NCBI GenBank assembly: GCA_900550365.1
Contig: URRR01000002.1
Span: forward strand, 1 to 64,000
Direction of reading: 5' to 3'
Origin: an uncultured Prevotella sp.
GTDB taxonomy: Bacteria; Bacteroidota; Bacteroidia; Bacteroidales; Bacteroidaceae
Length of the DNA stretch: 64,000 nt
The position numbers and the translations under genes were made by a program. The notes beneath the pieces are model-generated. The model did no database searches. It was not told where the DNA came from and was given only the letters and a program-made list of their open reading frames with translations. Within the stretch, counting starts at the first letter, position 1; each line of letters begins with the position of its first letter. This document shows positions 8,187-16,768 of the stretch, one piece after another.

Positions 8187-9047
8187 ATGAATATAAAACA
8201 ACTGATTAAAAAAGGACTGAAGGTGATATTCGCCAAACGACCTGTTTATACCATCGCTAACATTGCGACAATAGCTCCTAACGAACTGCTTAAAGGTCGC
8301 ACGGCTCTTATCACTGGTGGAACCAGTGGCATAGGCTTTGCGATAGCAAAACTTTTCTTGGCCAGCGGCGCGTCTGTTTGCATCACGGGAAGGAATGAAG
8401 ATAGATTACGTAAAGCGTGTGCGGATTTGCAAAATTTATCCATAGAGGGTAAAGTCTTTTACTCTACGTTGGACAATAAGGATGTTTCCTCATTTTCCAT
8501 AAAGATGGAGGAAATCATCGCCCAAGCAGGCAAGATAGACATTTTGGTGAACAATGCGGGAGTATTGGGCGCAAGTCTTCCAAACGCACAAGAAGAAGAA
8601 TACGATGCTGTGTTGGACACAAACTTGAAAGGCGTGTTCTTTCTGTCGCAACTGATAGGAAAATATATGAAAAAGAACAACATCCATGGAAACATCCTGA
8701 ATATAGCGTCATCATCAAGTCTCCGTCCTGCCACTTCTGCTTACATTATCAGCAAATGGGGTGTAAGGGGGTTGACGTTGGGATTAGCCAAGTCACTTGC
8801 TCCATATGGAATTGTAGTAAACGGCGTGGCACCTGGTCCCACCGCTACACCCATGTTGATGAATGGCGATAGAGCAAACATCACGCATGACAAGATACCA
8901 GCCGGACGCTATGCCATGCCGGAGGAGATAGCCAACATGGCCTTGTTCCTCGTGAGCGACATGGGACGCATGGTTTTGGGAGACATCGTTTACATGACAG
9001 GAGGTGCTGGGTTACTCACTTATGACGATATGACATATACATTTTAA
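8187..9047 (+). CDS. Short-chain dehydrogenase/reductase
   Basis: A classical SDR oxidoreductase of 286 residues. The cofactor motif TGGTSGIG is at 43-50, NNAG at 122-125, the catalytic serine region at about 174-178, and Y186-x-x-x-K190 (YIISK). About 35 residues precede the Rossmann fold, longer than usual. Gly-Arg after the first strand (ITGRN, 66-70) suggests NADP(H) preference. It lies 14 bp after wzx and 34 bp before the ThDP enzyme, so the two enzymes probably act together to make an unusual residue or side group for the polysaccharide. The substrate cannot be read from the sequence. Confidence 0.8.
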   Translation: MNIKQLIKKGLKVIFAKRPVYTIANIATIAPNELLKGRTALITGGTSGIGFAIAKLFLASGASVCITGRNEDRLRKACADLQNLSIEGKVFYSTLDNKDVSSFSIKMEEIIAQAGKIDILVNNAGVLGASLPNAQEEEYDAVLDTNLKGVFFLSQLIGKYMKKNNIHGNILNIASSSSLRPATSAYIISKWGVRGLTLGLAKSLAPYGIVVNGVAPGPTATPMLMNGDRANITHDKIPAGRYAMPEEIANMALFLVSDMGRMVLGDIVYMTGGAGLLTYDDMTYTF

Positions 9048-9081
9048 TAATTAGCGAAGTAACAATACGAAATTATTTTAT

Positions 9082-10848
9082 ATGGAAAAGAAATATTATA
9101 CTGTAGAGCGTGGGCAACAAATCTTGATTTCCTTGCTCAAACAAAATGGAATAAGGAAAATCATAGCAAGCCCAGGAAACACAAACGTCACTTTCGTAGG
9201 CAGCGTGCAGAACGACCCGTTCTTTGAGGTCTATTCGTCAGTTGATGAACGCTCGGCGGCTTATATGGCAGTAGGCATGGCTGAAGAAACAGGCGAGTCC
9301 ATCGTACTGACGTGTACTGGTGCCACAGCCTCACGCAATTATATACCAGGACTGACCGAAGCGTTTTACCGCAAATTACCAATTTTGGCTGTAACAGCCA
9401 CGCAAAACGAAAACCGTATCGGGCATATGATACCACAGATGATGGATCGTTCGCAACAGCTGAAAGACATGGTCGTACATAGTGAGCATGTACCCGTACC
9501 ACGCGATGAGAACGATGAATGGGATGCCACGATAAGACTAAACCGTGCTATTCTGGCATTAAGGCATAGAGGTGGAGGTCCTGTGCACATCAATCTGGCG
9601 ACAAATTACGATAAGGACTTCTCCGTAAAGGAACTTCCTGTGGCACATTGCATTCGCAGGTATATGCTTTGGGATGAATTGCCACAGTTACCTAAAGGAC
9701 GCATTGGTATACGCGTAGACAATCACCTTCCTTGGACTGCCAGACAAAAAGAGGCGATAGACCGTTTCTGTGCCGCCTATGGAGCCGTGGTGTTCTGCGA
9801 GCATTGCAGTAATTATAACGGTAAATATCGAGTAAACCTTGGTATTGTCAACCAACAGGAGATGTACTCCAAAGACGAACTGACTACCGACCTTCTGATA
9901 CACATTGGAGAAGTGGGCGGATATGGTAACGTAGGATGCACTAAAACCAAGGCTGTATGGCGAATAAATGAGGATGGTGAGTTGCGTGATCCCATGCATA
10001 AGCTAACGAATGTATTCGAGATGCGTGAGGAAGACTTCTTCAATTGTTATGCCAAAATAGCAAAAGGCCGCGATGAACAACAGGCAATAGGCAAGACATG
10101 GCTGGAATCGTGCCAAAAAAGTTACAATCAGATGCATGCGCTTATTCCCGAAATCCCATTCTCCAACCTTTGGATGGCCATGCAGACAGCCCACCGCTTG
10201 CCGCAAGACAGTGTGCTCCATGTCAGTATACTTAATAGCTTACGTGCCTGGACGCTGTTTGATACTCCTCAGTCAGTGCAGAGTCAATGTTTTGTCAATA
10301 CAGGTGGTTTCGGTATAGACGGCTGCATGTCGTCTATGATAGGTGGCTCGGTAATCCGTCCCGACAAACTCCACTTCCTGGTTATCGGCGACCTTGCTTT
10401 CTTCTACGACCTCAACTCCATCGGCAATCGTCATGTAGGCAATAACGTCCGCATTTTACTTGTCAACAATGGCAAGGGCACAGAATTCCGTAACTACAAC
10501 CACTTTGCGGCTCGTTTTGGTGATGATGCTGATCGCTTTATGGCTGCTGCAGGTCATTATGGCAATAAATCACACCTGCTCGTGCGGCACTATGCTGAAG
10601 ACTTGGGTTTTGAGTATATGCAGGCAACAACAAAAGAGGAATATCTCAACCATTTAGACCACTTCCTTACATCAAGCATTACAAATAACCCCATGCTATT
10701 AGAGGCGTTTACTAATGATATGGAAGAAAGTGATGCTTTGAAGATAGTCAACCATCTAACAGAAGATGCGAAAGCCAAATTGAAAGCTGTAGTAAAAAGT
10801 GTAGTACCTGAAAGTGTAGTAGATCGGATTAAGAATATGGTGAAATAA
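9082..10848 (+). CDS. MenD-like thiamine-diphosphate enzyme
   Basis: A 588-residue ThDP-dependent enzyme. The glutamate that activates ThDP is E56 (VDERSAAYMA), and the metal and diphosphate motif runs from G436-D437 (IGDLAFFYDLNS) to N462-N463. The GDL-x-x-x-YDLN form is that of MenD (SEPHCHC synthase of menaquinone synthesis) rather than acetolactate synthase. Its setting beside an SDR within a capsule locus, with no other men genes, argues for a recruited role such as adding a C2 or C4 unit to a sugar or making an acyl side group. The family is clear; the reaction is unknown. Confidence 0.75.
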   Translation: MEKKYYTVERGQQILISLLKQNGIRKIIASPGNTNVTFVGSVQNDPFFEVYSSVDERSAAYMAVGMAEETGESIVLTCTGATASRNYIPGLTEAFYRKLPILAVTATQNENRIGHMIPQMMDRSQQLKDMVVHSEHVPVPRDENDEWDATIRLNRAILALRHRGGGPVHINLATNYDKDFSVKELPVAHCIRRYMLWDELPQLPKGRIGIRVDNHLPWTARQKEAIDRFCAAYGAVVFCEHCSNYNGKYRVNLGIVNQQEMYSKDELTTDLLIHIGEVGGYGNVGCTKTKAVWRINEDGELRDPMHKLTNVFEMREEDFFNCYAKIAKGRDEQQAIGKTWLESCQKSYNQMHALIPEIPFSNLWMAMQTAHRLPQDSVLHVSILNSLRAWTLFDTPQSVQSQCFVNTGGFGIDGCMSSMIGGSVIRPDKLHFLVIGDLAFFYDLNSIGNRHVGNNVRILLVNNGKGTEFRNYNHFAARFGDDADRFMAAAGHYGNKSHLLVRHYAEDLGFEYMQATTKEEYLNHLDHFLTSSITNNPMLLEAFTNDMEESDALKIVNHLTEDAKAKLKAVVKSVVPESVVDRIKNMVK

Positions 10849-10858
10849 TAGACGGCTT

Positions 10859-10930
10859 CGTTCCGCTGGCGAAAAAGGCATGATGGGTATGTCAGAATTG
10901 AACATTTACCATGATGTAAGCAATTGCTGA
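10859..10930 (+). promoter_or_regulatory. Conserved intergenic hairpin element, copy 2
   Basis: A second copy of the element at 6501-6589: cgttccgc box at 10859-10866, then GGGTA, then gtcagaattg. The stem tcagaattg (10892-10900) pairs with caattgctga (10921-10930, one bulge), and ttac (10906-10909) pairs with gtaa (10916-10919). The outer and inner pairings are kept while linker and loop differ from copy 1, which suggests selection on structure. It lies in the leader of the HEPN-like gene. Confidence 0.45.
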
Positions 10931-10984
10931 AACATGGTATAAGGATTCGCAAGAAAATACTAAAATATTTAAAACATTAAAGAT

Positions 10985-11557
10985 ATGCTTTATTCAAATG
11001 AAGAAAATCTGATTATACAAAGTACGTGTAATGCAGTATTATTAGCCACTTTATCTATGAATAGTGCGAAGTTTATAAACAGTGACTTCTTCAAATCATT
11101 GGATTTCCCCTATCCTGCAATTAAGGAAATGTACGAAAATGGACAAATAGGCATAGGTAATCAAGGAATGTTGTTGGTTTGCTTGTATGCTTTATTAGTA
11201 TTACCTAAAGAATTAATATTGAATAAATATCCCGAAAGTTATAAAAAAGTAAATACTTGGATAGACACACGGAAAGAAGAAACTGTGATTGATAATTATC
11301 CGCCAGAAAAATATCCTGAAGATTTAAAACATATTAGCCATTTGCGTAATGCCTTATCCCATGGGAATATAACATTTGATGATAATAATCAAGCAAATGT
11401 GATCTGTATATTCCAAGATAAAGATAGGAAAGGTCATGAGTATCAGTTGAAATTATCTACTTCAAATGTAGGACTTTTAGTGCAAAAATTGATTGAAGCT
11501 CAACAAGAGTTCATGAATGACCTCGTAGTGCGTAATACAAAAGATGAAAAGAGGTAA
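10985..11557 (+). CDS. HEPN-like protein with RNALSH motif
   Basis: A 190-residue helical protein. Its only recognisable motif is HLRNALSHGNI at about 119-129, in which R121-x4-H126 fits the R-x4-6-H active site of HEPN ribonucleases. The fold context resembles the pEK499_p136-type HEPN family. HEPN proteins are mostly toxins or phage-defence RNases, some non-catalytic. Here the gene stands in a capsule operon, 2 bp before the pyruvyl transferase start, so it is co-transcribed with biosynthetic genes. It is more AT-rich than the SDR and ThDP genes. No antitoxin candidate is adjacent. Function unknown; the RNase idea is inference from one motif. Confidence 0.5.
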   Translation: MLYSNEENLIIQSTCNAVLLATLSMNSAKFINSDFFKSLDFPYPAIKEMYENGQIGIGNQGMLLVCLYALLVLPKELILNKYPESYKKVNTWIDTRKEETVIDNYPPEKYPEDLKHISHLRNALSHGNITFDDNNQANVICIFQDKDRKGHEYQLKLSTSNVGLLVQKLIEAQQEFMNDLVVRNTKDEKR

Positions 11558-11559
11558 TT

Positions 11560-12669
11560 ATGCGAATAGCAATACTTACACTCCCGCTCCATACCAACTA
11601 CGGCGGCATACTCCAGGCGTACGCCTTGCAGACGGTATTGGAACGCATGGGGCATGATGTCTGTCTGATAGAGAAACGACAAAAACCACTGCGTCTGCCG
11701 CTGTGGAAAGCTCCCTTGTTCTATGGTAAACGAATCCTGAAAAATCTCACGGGACATCCTTTTCCTATCTTTTACGAACAGAAAGTAAACCGTGAAAAAC
11801 CTATTATACAACAGCATACAGATCAGTTTGTCCGTAAATACATTAAACGTAGAATTGTAAATAGTTTTTCTGAAATCAAAGAAACAGATTTCGACGCAAT
11901 CGTTGTGGGCAGCGACCAGATATGGCGACCTAAATATTTTCTTAATATAGAACATGCGTATCTGGATTTTACGGAAGGCTGGAATATCCGACGTATTGCA
12001 TACGCTGCGTCATTCGGGACGAATGAATGGGAATATAACAAACGGCAAACAAGAGAATGTGGACGGTTATTGCAAAATTTTGATGCTGTATCGGTCCGTG
12101 AAAAATCCGGTATTGATCTATGCCGTAATCATTTTAATGTTCAGGCAACTCATGTTCTAGATCCAACTATGCTGCTTGAGGCTGGAGACTATATAAAACT
12201 TTTCGAGGCGGAAAGTACACCTAAAAGTCCGGGAACATTGCTCAATTACATTCTTGATGAAACTCCAGAGAAAATGGCTTTGATAGAGAAAATAGCAAAA
12301 GACAAAGGACTTATTCCGTTTCGTGTGAACTCTAAAGTTGAGGATATCAATGCTCTATTACCAGAACGTATACAGCCATCTGTAGAACAATGGCTCCGTG
12401 GATTCTATGATGCGGAATTTATCGTAACAGATTCATTTCATGCATGTGTCTTTTCTATATTATTCAATAAACCATTTCTAGTTTATGGTAATAAAAAACG
12501 TGGATTATCTAGATTTAAATCACTCCTAGAAAGAATAGGATTGTTAGATCATCTAATTGTTAATGTCAATGATTATATTCCTAATAACATCTTCCAAAAA
12601 GGAAACGATGAGAATTTAAAGGTTTTAAAAGATACATCTTATTTGTTCTTAGATAGTTGCAATATATGA
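11560..12669 (+). CDS. Polysaccharide pyruvyl transferase
   Basis: A 369-residue protein of the CsaB/WcaK pyruvyl transferase family, which adds pyruvate ketals from phosphoenolpyruvate to sugar residues. The N-terminus (TNYGGILQAYALQTVLERMG) and VVGSDQIWRP (about 112-121) are typical, as are the late DSFHACVFSILFNKPF segment and the closing LLERIGL. It starts 2 bp after the HEPN-like gene, and its stop overlaps the ATG of the next glycosyltransferase by 4 bp. The product would add negative charge to the capsule. Confidence 0.85.
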   Translation: MRIAILTLPLHTNYGGILQAYALQTVLERMGHDVCLIEKRQKPLRLPLWKAPLFYGKRILKNLTGHPFPIFYEQKVNREKPIIQQHTDQFVRKYIKRRIVNSFSEIKETDFDAIVVGSDQIWRPKYFLNIEHAYLDFTEGWNIRRIAYAASFGTNEWEYNKRQTRECGRLLQNFDAVSVREKSGIDLCRNHFNVQATHVLDPTMLLEAGDYIKLFEAESTPKSPGTLLNYILDETPEKMALIEKIAKDKGLIPFRVNSKVEDINALLPERIQPSVEQWLRGFYDAEFIVTDSFHACVFSILFNKPFLVYGNKKRGLSRFKSLLERIGLLDHLIVNVNDYIPNNIFQKGNDENLKVLKDTSYLFLDSCNI

Positions 12670-13532
12670 AGGAAGAAATTTTAATGTCAGTTATTATTCC
12701 ATTATATAATAAAGAACTATATATTGGAAGGTGTTTAGATTCAATTTTCTGCCAAAATGATAGACGTATAGAAATAATAGTTGTTGATGATGGTTCAACA
12801 GATAATGGATGTAATATTGTTGAACAATATAAGTATAATAATTTAAGGTTAATTAAAAAAGAAAATGGTGGTGTGTCTTCTGCAAGAAATACAGGTATTC
12901 AAGAAGCTAAAGGTGATTGGATTATTTTTATGGATGCCGATGATTATTTTTTAGATGACGCATTCATATTTTTATTTGAATCTATTTATAAATATGCAGA
13001 TTACTGTGTGCTCATTGCAGGATTTAAAACAATATATGAGAATGAAAAGGAAATTAATAATATAAAATATAAATCTGATAAGATTCTTTCATGTCCATTA
13101 AAATCACTATGGTATAAGAATTTTTATCCTCGACCTGGTAATACAATAATCCGTAAAGATGTTTTTGATATTATCGGAAAATACGACAAACACCTTTCAT
13201 ATAATGAAGATTTTGAATTTTCAATCCGTTTATTATCATATTATAAGCCTGTCATTTTATCCAAAGAAATTATGGCTTATATAAAAAACCCTGATTCTGC
13301 TTCAAGTTTTAGTCATCCATACGAAAAAGATTTTGTTAGCACAATACCATATTGTTCATTAAATTCTAAATGGAAAATGCTATTAACATATAGTGTGTTT
13401 CAGTTTTACAAGAAAAATAATAGAAAATCTAAATATAATAAGGAATTAAGGAGGACATATCCAATTTATTTTAGGATAGTATATATATATCATTTAATTA
13501 TTAGAAAATTTTATTTATTGTTAAAGAGTTGA
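12666..13532 (+). CDS. Family 2 glycosyltransferase
   Basis: A GT-A fold glycosyltransferase. MSVIIPLYNKELYIGRCLDSI near the start, VVDDGSTDN, and the metal-binding FMDADDYF are all intact. The ATG at 12666 overlaps the previous stop (ATGA); a TTG at 12657 is less likely. The C-terminal third is rich in Lys, Tyr and Ile, reflecting the AT-rich DNA that begins here and runs to about 18 kb. It transfers a sugar to the lipid-linked repeat unit on the cytoplasmic side; donor and linkage are unknown. Confidence 0.85.
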   Translation: MKEEILMSVIIPLYNKELYIGRCLDSIFCQNDRRIEIIVVDDGSTDNGCNIVEQYKYNNLRLIKKENGGVSSARNTGIQEAKGDWIIFMDADDYFLDDAFIFLFESIYKYADYCVLIAGFKTIYENEKEINNIKYKSDKILSCPLKSLWYKNFYPRPGNTIIRKDVFDIIGKYDKHLSYNEDFEFSIRLLSYYKPVILSKEIMAYIKNPDSASSFSHPYEKDFVSTIPYCSLNSKWKMLLTYSVFQFYKKNNRKSKYNKELRRTYPIYFRIVYIYHLIIRKFYLLLKS

Positions 13533-13534
13533 TA

Positions 13535-14695
13535 ATGGAGTACATTTTATATTATTTGTTGATTTTTGCATTAATTCCAACAGCTCAATATGTAAAATAC
13601 AGAAATGACGTTACTAATATATCATATTTAGGAGTATATTTTCATAAATATAGGTCAAATATTTTTGTTGGAATTTGTATCTTAGCATATAGCATATTAT
13701 TAGGAATTACATATAATACTGGGCAGGATTATTGGCATTATTATGATCATTATAATTCTGAATTAAAAAATATGTATGATTTATGGGGAAGCGGACGAGA
13801 AATAGGTTATAGGTGGCTTATTACTTTGTTGTCAAGTATTTTTCATTCTCATGTATCCTTTTTTATTATATGCGCATTTCTTAACGCTTATGTGTGGAAT
13901 AAAGTTTGTAGTTTGTATGGAAGGGCGGCTTCCTATATTATGTTTATGTGGTATTTGTTTATGTTCCCCTTATCTCTCAATCTTTACCGTCAATATATAG
14001 CTATGGCTATATTGATGTATTCTTATTATGTTTTTTTTATCCATAATGATTCAAATAAAAAGTTTGCAATAACTAATAAATATAATTTATTAGTTATTGC
14101 ATTACTATATATTGCTTTTCTCTTTCATACTTCTTCTATTATTGGTTCATTTATGTTTATTGCATGTTTCTTATTAAGAAGAATGAGAATAAACAAGTGG
14201 CTTGTAATTTTTATAATAATTATTATAACGATTTCTGCAAATACTGTACTAAAACATTTGTCTAATTATGTAAATACAATTGTTGTTGTATCCCAAAATG
14301 TAACAGGAAAGGGATATGAGTTAGAAGGAATGCTAGACACGATTTGGGATGATTCAAGAATGCAGTACATAATGATGATAATTCATATTATATATGTATG
14401 GTACTCAGATAAATTTTTAAAATCTAATTCTCATTTAAATTTTCTATACATAGCTATGATCTTAAGTTTTATATTAATACCAATAATGCAACAAGAAATA
14501 TTATTAAGAATAAGAATATATATAGAGAATATTATGACTATCTCTATTGGTATTCTAGTTTATTATTATTTTTCATATAAAAAAATAAGTTTACGCGCAC
14601 TTCCTTTATTAATTGCATTTACAATTAATATTATATACATATTCTACAACTTATATAATTTAGGACAAATTTTTCCATTGGAATTTAAAATATAA
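13535..14695 (+). CDS. wzy: EpsG-type polysaccharide polymerase (Wzy)
   Basis: An integral membrane protein of about 386 residues with roughly 10-11 hydrophobic segments. The motif Y-N-T-G-Q-D-Y-W-x-Y-Y near residue 65 and FPLSLNLYRQYIAMAI near 150 are characteristic of EpsG/Wzy polymerases, which join repeat units at the periplasmic face. The ATG at 13535 is preferred over a TTG at 13529 that overlaps the previous stop. The gene is very AT-rich, and Wzy genes are usually the most divergent in such loci. Confidence 0.8.
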   Translation: MEYILYYLLIFALIPTAQYVKYRNDVTNISYLGVYFHKYRSNIFVGICILAYSILLGITYNTGQDYWHYYDHYNSELKNMYDLWGSGREIGYRWLITLLSSIFHSHVSFFIICAFLNAYVWNKVCSLYGRAASYIMFMWYLFMFPLSLNLYRQYIAMAILMYSYYVFFIHNDSNKKFAITNKYNLLVIALLYIAFLFHTSSIIGSFMFIACFLLRRMRINKWLVIFIIIIITISANTVLKHLSNYVNTIVVVSQNVTGKGYELEGMLDTIWDDSRMQYIMMIIHIIYVWYSDKFLKSNSHLNFLYIAMILSFILIPIMQQEILLRIRIYIENIMTISIGILVYYYFSYKKISLRALPLLIAFTINIIYIFYNLYNLGQIFPLEFKI

Positions 14696-14722
14696 TTATT
14701 TAGTATCTAAGATAATTTATTT

Positions 14723-15790
14723 ATGAAAAAAAAACAAAGACAGGCTTGGTTGGATAATATAAAATTATTTGCAATTTTTTGTGTTGTGTTGGGGCATACA
14801 TTAGGTTTTTTGACAAAGCACGAGATTGCAGGATATGAATTGATACAAGGTATCATAGTATCATTTAATATGCCGCTATTCTTTATGCTTTCCGGATTTT
14901 CATCTGGAACACGGATTGTGAAAATTAAAACATTTAGTAATTTTTTCTCTTTATCTATAAAAAATACAATACGAATACTTATACCAGCATATTTCCTAAG
15001 CATAATAACATTTTTATTAGGGTTGGGGGGGGGTGACGGAATGCTCTCTTCATATTGGTTTTTACCAATATTATGGCGTCTATTAATATTTTTTTCTTTA
15101 TGCTGTTATATAAATAACGTCATAATTAAGAGATATACTAATTTAAGCATTATAAATAATTATGGTGGTATTATACTATTCCTAGTATTTTCACAATTTT
15201 TAGGGAATAGAATGAGCGAGTTTTCTACATATATTGTAGTAGGATTTATCGTAAATAACAAAAACATAATTGAAAAGATTAATTTTAAAATAGTAATAAT
15301 CATCTTTTTTACATATTGCTTGTGCTTAATACCTACCATAGGGAAAAATTTTTATAAACCTGATTATCAATATCATAATCTTATTTTTTCCAATCAATGG
15401 TATATCTTGGTATTAAGACAATTTTGTGCTATAGCATTAAGTTTACTTCTACTTAGATTTTTCAAATTATATTCGAAAAAATATACAAAAATTAGTTCAT
15501 TTGGTTCAATGACATTAGGTATTTATTTAATTCATGATTTCTTTATAGAAAATTTATTAGGGAAAAAACTAAATGTCGTATTACCTAAAATAAATAATTC
15601 AATAGATATCCTTTTAGTTCTTGTAGTAGCTGTTTTAGCTATAATAATATCAATTTTATTGATTGATTTAATAAGGCGGAGTAAATTTCTGAAATTATTA
15701 TTATTAGGAGAAGATTCCTATAATGTTGCATACAAATGTAGTAGTTTCTTAACGCATTGCAGAATAAATCATTTGAATAGTAGTGACTAG
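14723..15790 (+). CDS. Acyltransferase 3 family O-acetyltransferase, likely phase-variable
   Basis: A membrane acyltransferase of 355 residues with about 10 hydrophobic segments. The N-terminus (WLDNIKLFAIFCVVLGHTLG, with H25) carries the family's conserved histidine, and FNMPLFFMLSGF follows. Such enzymes acetylate sugars on surface polymers. Two homopolymer runs lie in the frame: A9 directly after the start codon and G9 at 15025-15033 (codons about 101-104). One extra G puts TGA directly after the tract; one fewer G gives a TAA about 18 codons on. The sequenced length is the ON state. Donor and acceptor are unknown. Confidence 0.8.
   Translation: MKKKQRQAWLDNIKLFAIFCVVLGHTLGFLTKHEIAGYELIQGIIVSFNMPLFFMLSGFSSGTRIVKIKTFSNFFSLSIKNTIRILIPAYFLSIITFLLGLGGGDGMLSSYWFLPILWRLLIFFSLCCYINNVIIKRYTNLSIINNYGGIILFLVFSQFLGNRMSEFSTYIVVGFIVNNKNIIEKINFKIVIIIFFTYCLCLIPTIGKNFYKPDYQYHNLIFSNQWYILVLRQFCAIALSLLLLRFFKLYSKKYTKISSFGSMTLGIYLIHDFFIENLLGKKLNVVLPKINNSIDILLVLVVAVLAIIISILLIDLIRRSKFLKLLLLGEDSYNVAYKCSSFLTHCRINHLNSSD
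15025..15033 (+). repeat. G9 homopolymer tract inside acyltransferase gene
   Basis: Nine consecutive G in a gene that is mostly A and T, encoding part of Gly-Leu-Gly-Gly-Gly-Asp. Poly-G tracts of this length slip during replication and are a known contingency device in surface-structure genes of other bacteria. The tract is seen directly; variation is inferred. Confidence 0.7.
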
Positions 15791-15897
15791 TCATATAACA
15801 TATTTTATTATATATATCGTAAATTGTTTACGACAAAGTTTCAAATAATCTCATTTTGTTTGAATAATATTGTTTTGTAATTTAATTTTACTGTAAA

Positions 15898-16710
15898 ATG
15901 AAAATACTTTATTTTGGAGGTGGTTTAGGAAATCAAATTTTTGAATATTCTGTGTATCTTACAATAAAAGACAAATTCCCAAATTCTAGAATTTACGGAG
16001 TATATTCTAAAAAAAGATTTAAGGAACATGCAGGAGGTCTAGAGATAGAAGATATTTTTAATGTGAAATTACCTCACTCTTCTTTATTTGCTAGAATATT
16101 AATGTTTGTTATTATGGGATGGAATAGATATATTCATTCAACAAAATATTATTGTCATAACCTAACTCATCCGTATTGGGATGCGATATTATTTAACGCA
16201 CATAAAATGGTCTTTTCTTGCTATAAAGATCGTGTTGATTGGCTTGAATTTAAAAATATACAATTAAATGATATGAATAGATCGATTTTAAATCGAATAA
16301 AGTCGGAACAATCAGTATGTATACATGTTAGGCGTGGGGATTTTTTATCTGAAAAATATGCAGCTAATCATGCAAATGTTGCAACTTTGGATTATTATAA
16401 TTCTGCAATTAATCGTATATATGAATATATAGAAAATCCTACTTTCTTTATTTTCTCTGACGATATTGAATGGTGTAAAAAGAATATCACATTAAATAAT
16501 GCAATCTATATAGACTGGAATACAGGGAAAGATAGTTATGTAGATATGTATTTACAAACATTTGCTAAAGCCAATATTATTGCAAATAGTACTTTTAGTT
16601 ATTGGGGAGCATATTTGAACAAAAATAATAATATTGTTATTTATCCTAAAAAGTGGCAGACAAGTGAAGGCGACTTAAAAATATTTCCATCTGATTGGAT
16701 CGCAATTTAA
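15898..16710 (+). CDS. GT11 family alpha-1,2-fucosyltransferase-like
   Basis: A 270-residue glycosyltransferase of family 11. It opens with FGGGLGNQIFEYSVY, has the donor-binding H143-V-R-R-G-D148 motif, and a C-terminal NSTFSYWGAYLN, all typical of alpha-1,2-fucosyltransferases using GDP-L-fucose. The donor pathway is encoded in the same window (48188-51479). It begins 107 bp after the acyltransferase; the gap holds a 7-bp hairpin (15817-15833) and AT-rich DNA. Fucosylation of the capsule could mimic host glycans. The family is firm; the linkage is inferred from the family. Confidence 0.85.
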   Translation: MKILYFGGGLGNQIFEYSVYLTIKDKFPNSRIYGVYSKKRFKEHAGGLEIEDIFNVKLPHSSLFARILMFVIMGWNRYIHSTKYYCHNLTHPYWDAILFNAHKMVFSCYKDRVDWLEFKNIQLNDMNRSILNRIKSEQSVCIHVRRGDFLSEKYAANHANVATLDYYNSAINRIYEYIENPTFFIFSDDIEWCKKNITLNNAIYIDWNTGKDSYVDMYLQTFAKANIIANSTFSYWGAYLNKNNNIVIYPKKWQTSEGDLKIFPSDWIAI

Positions 16711-16768
16711 TTATTATTTCTAATTTTTGTTGGAATAAATTATATACAACAACTAAAAATCTTAGTAT

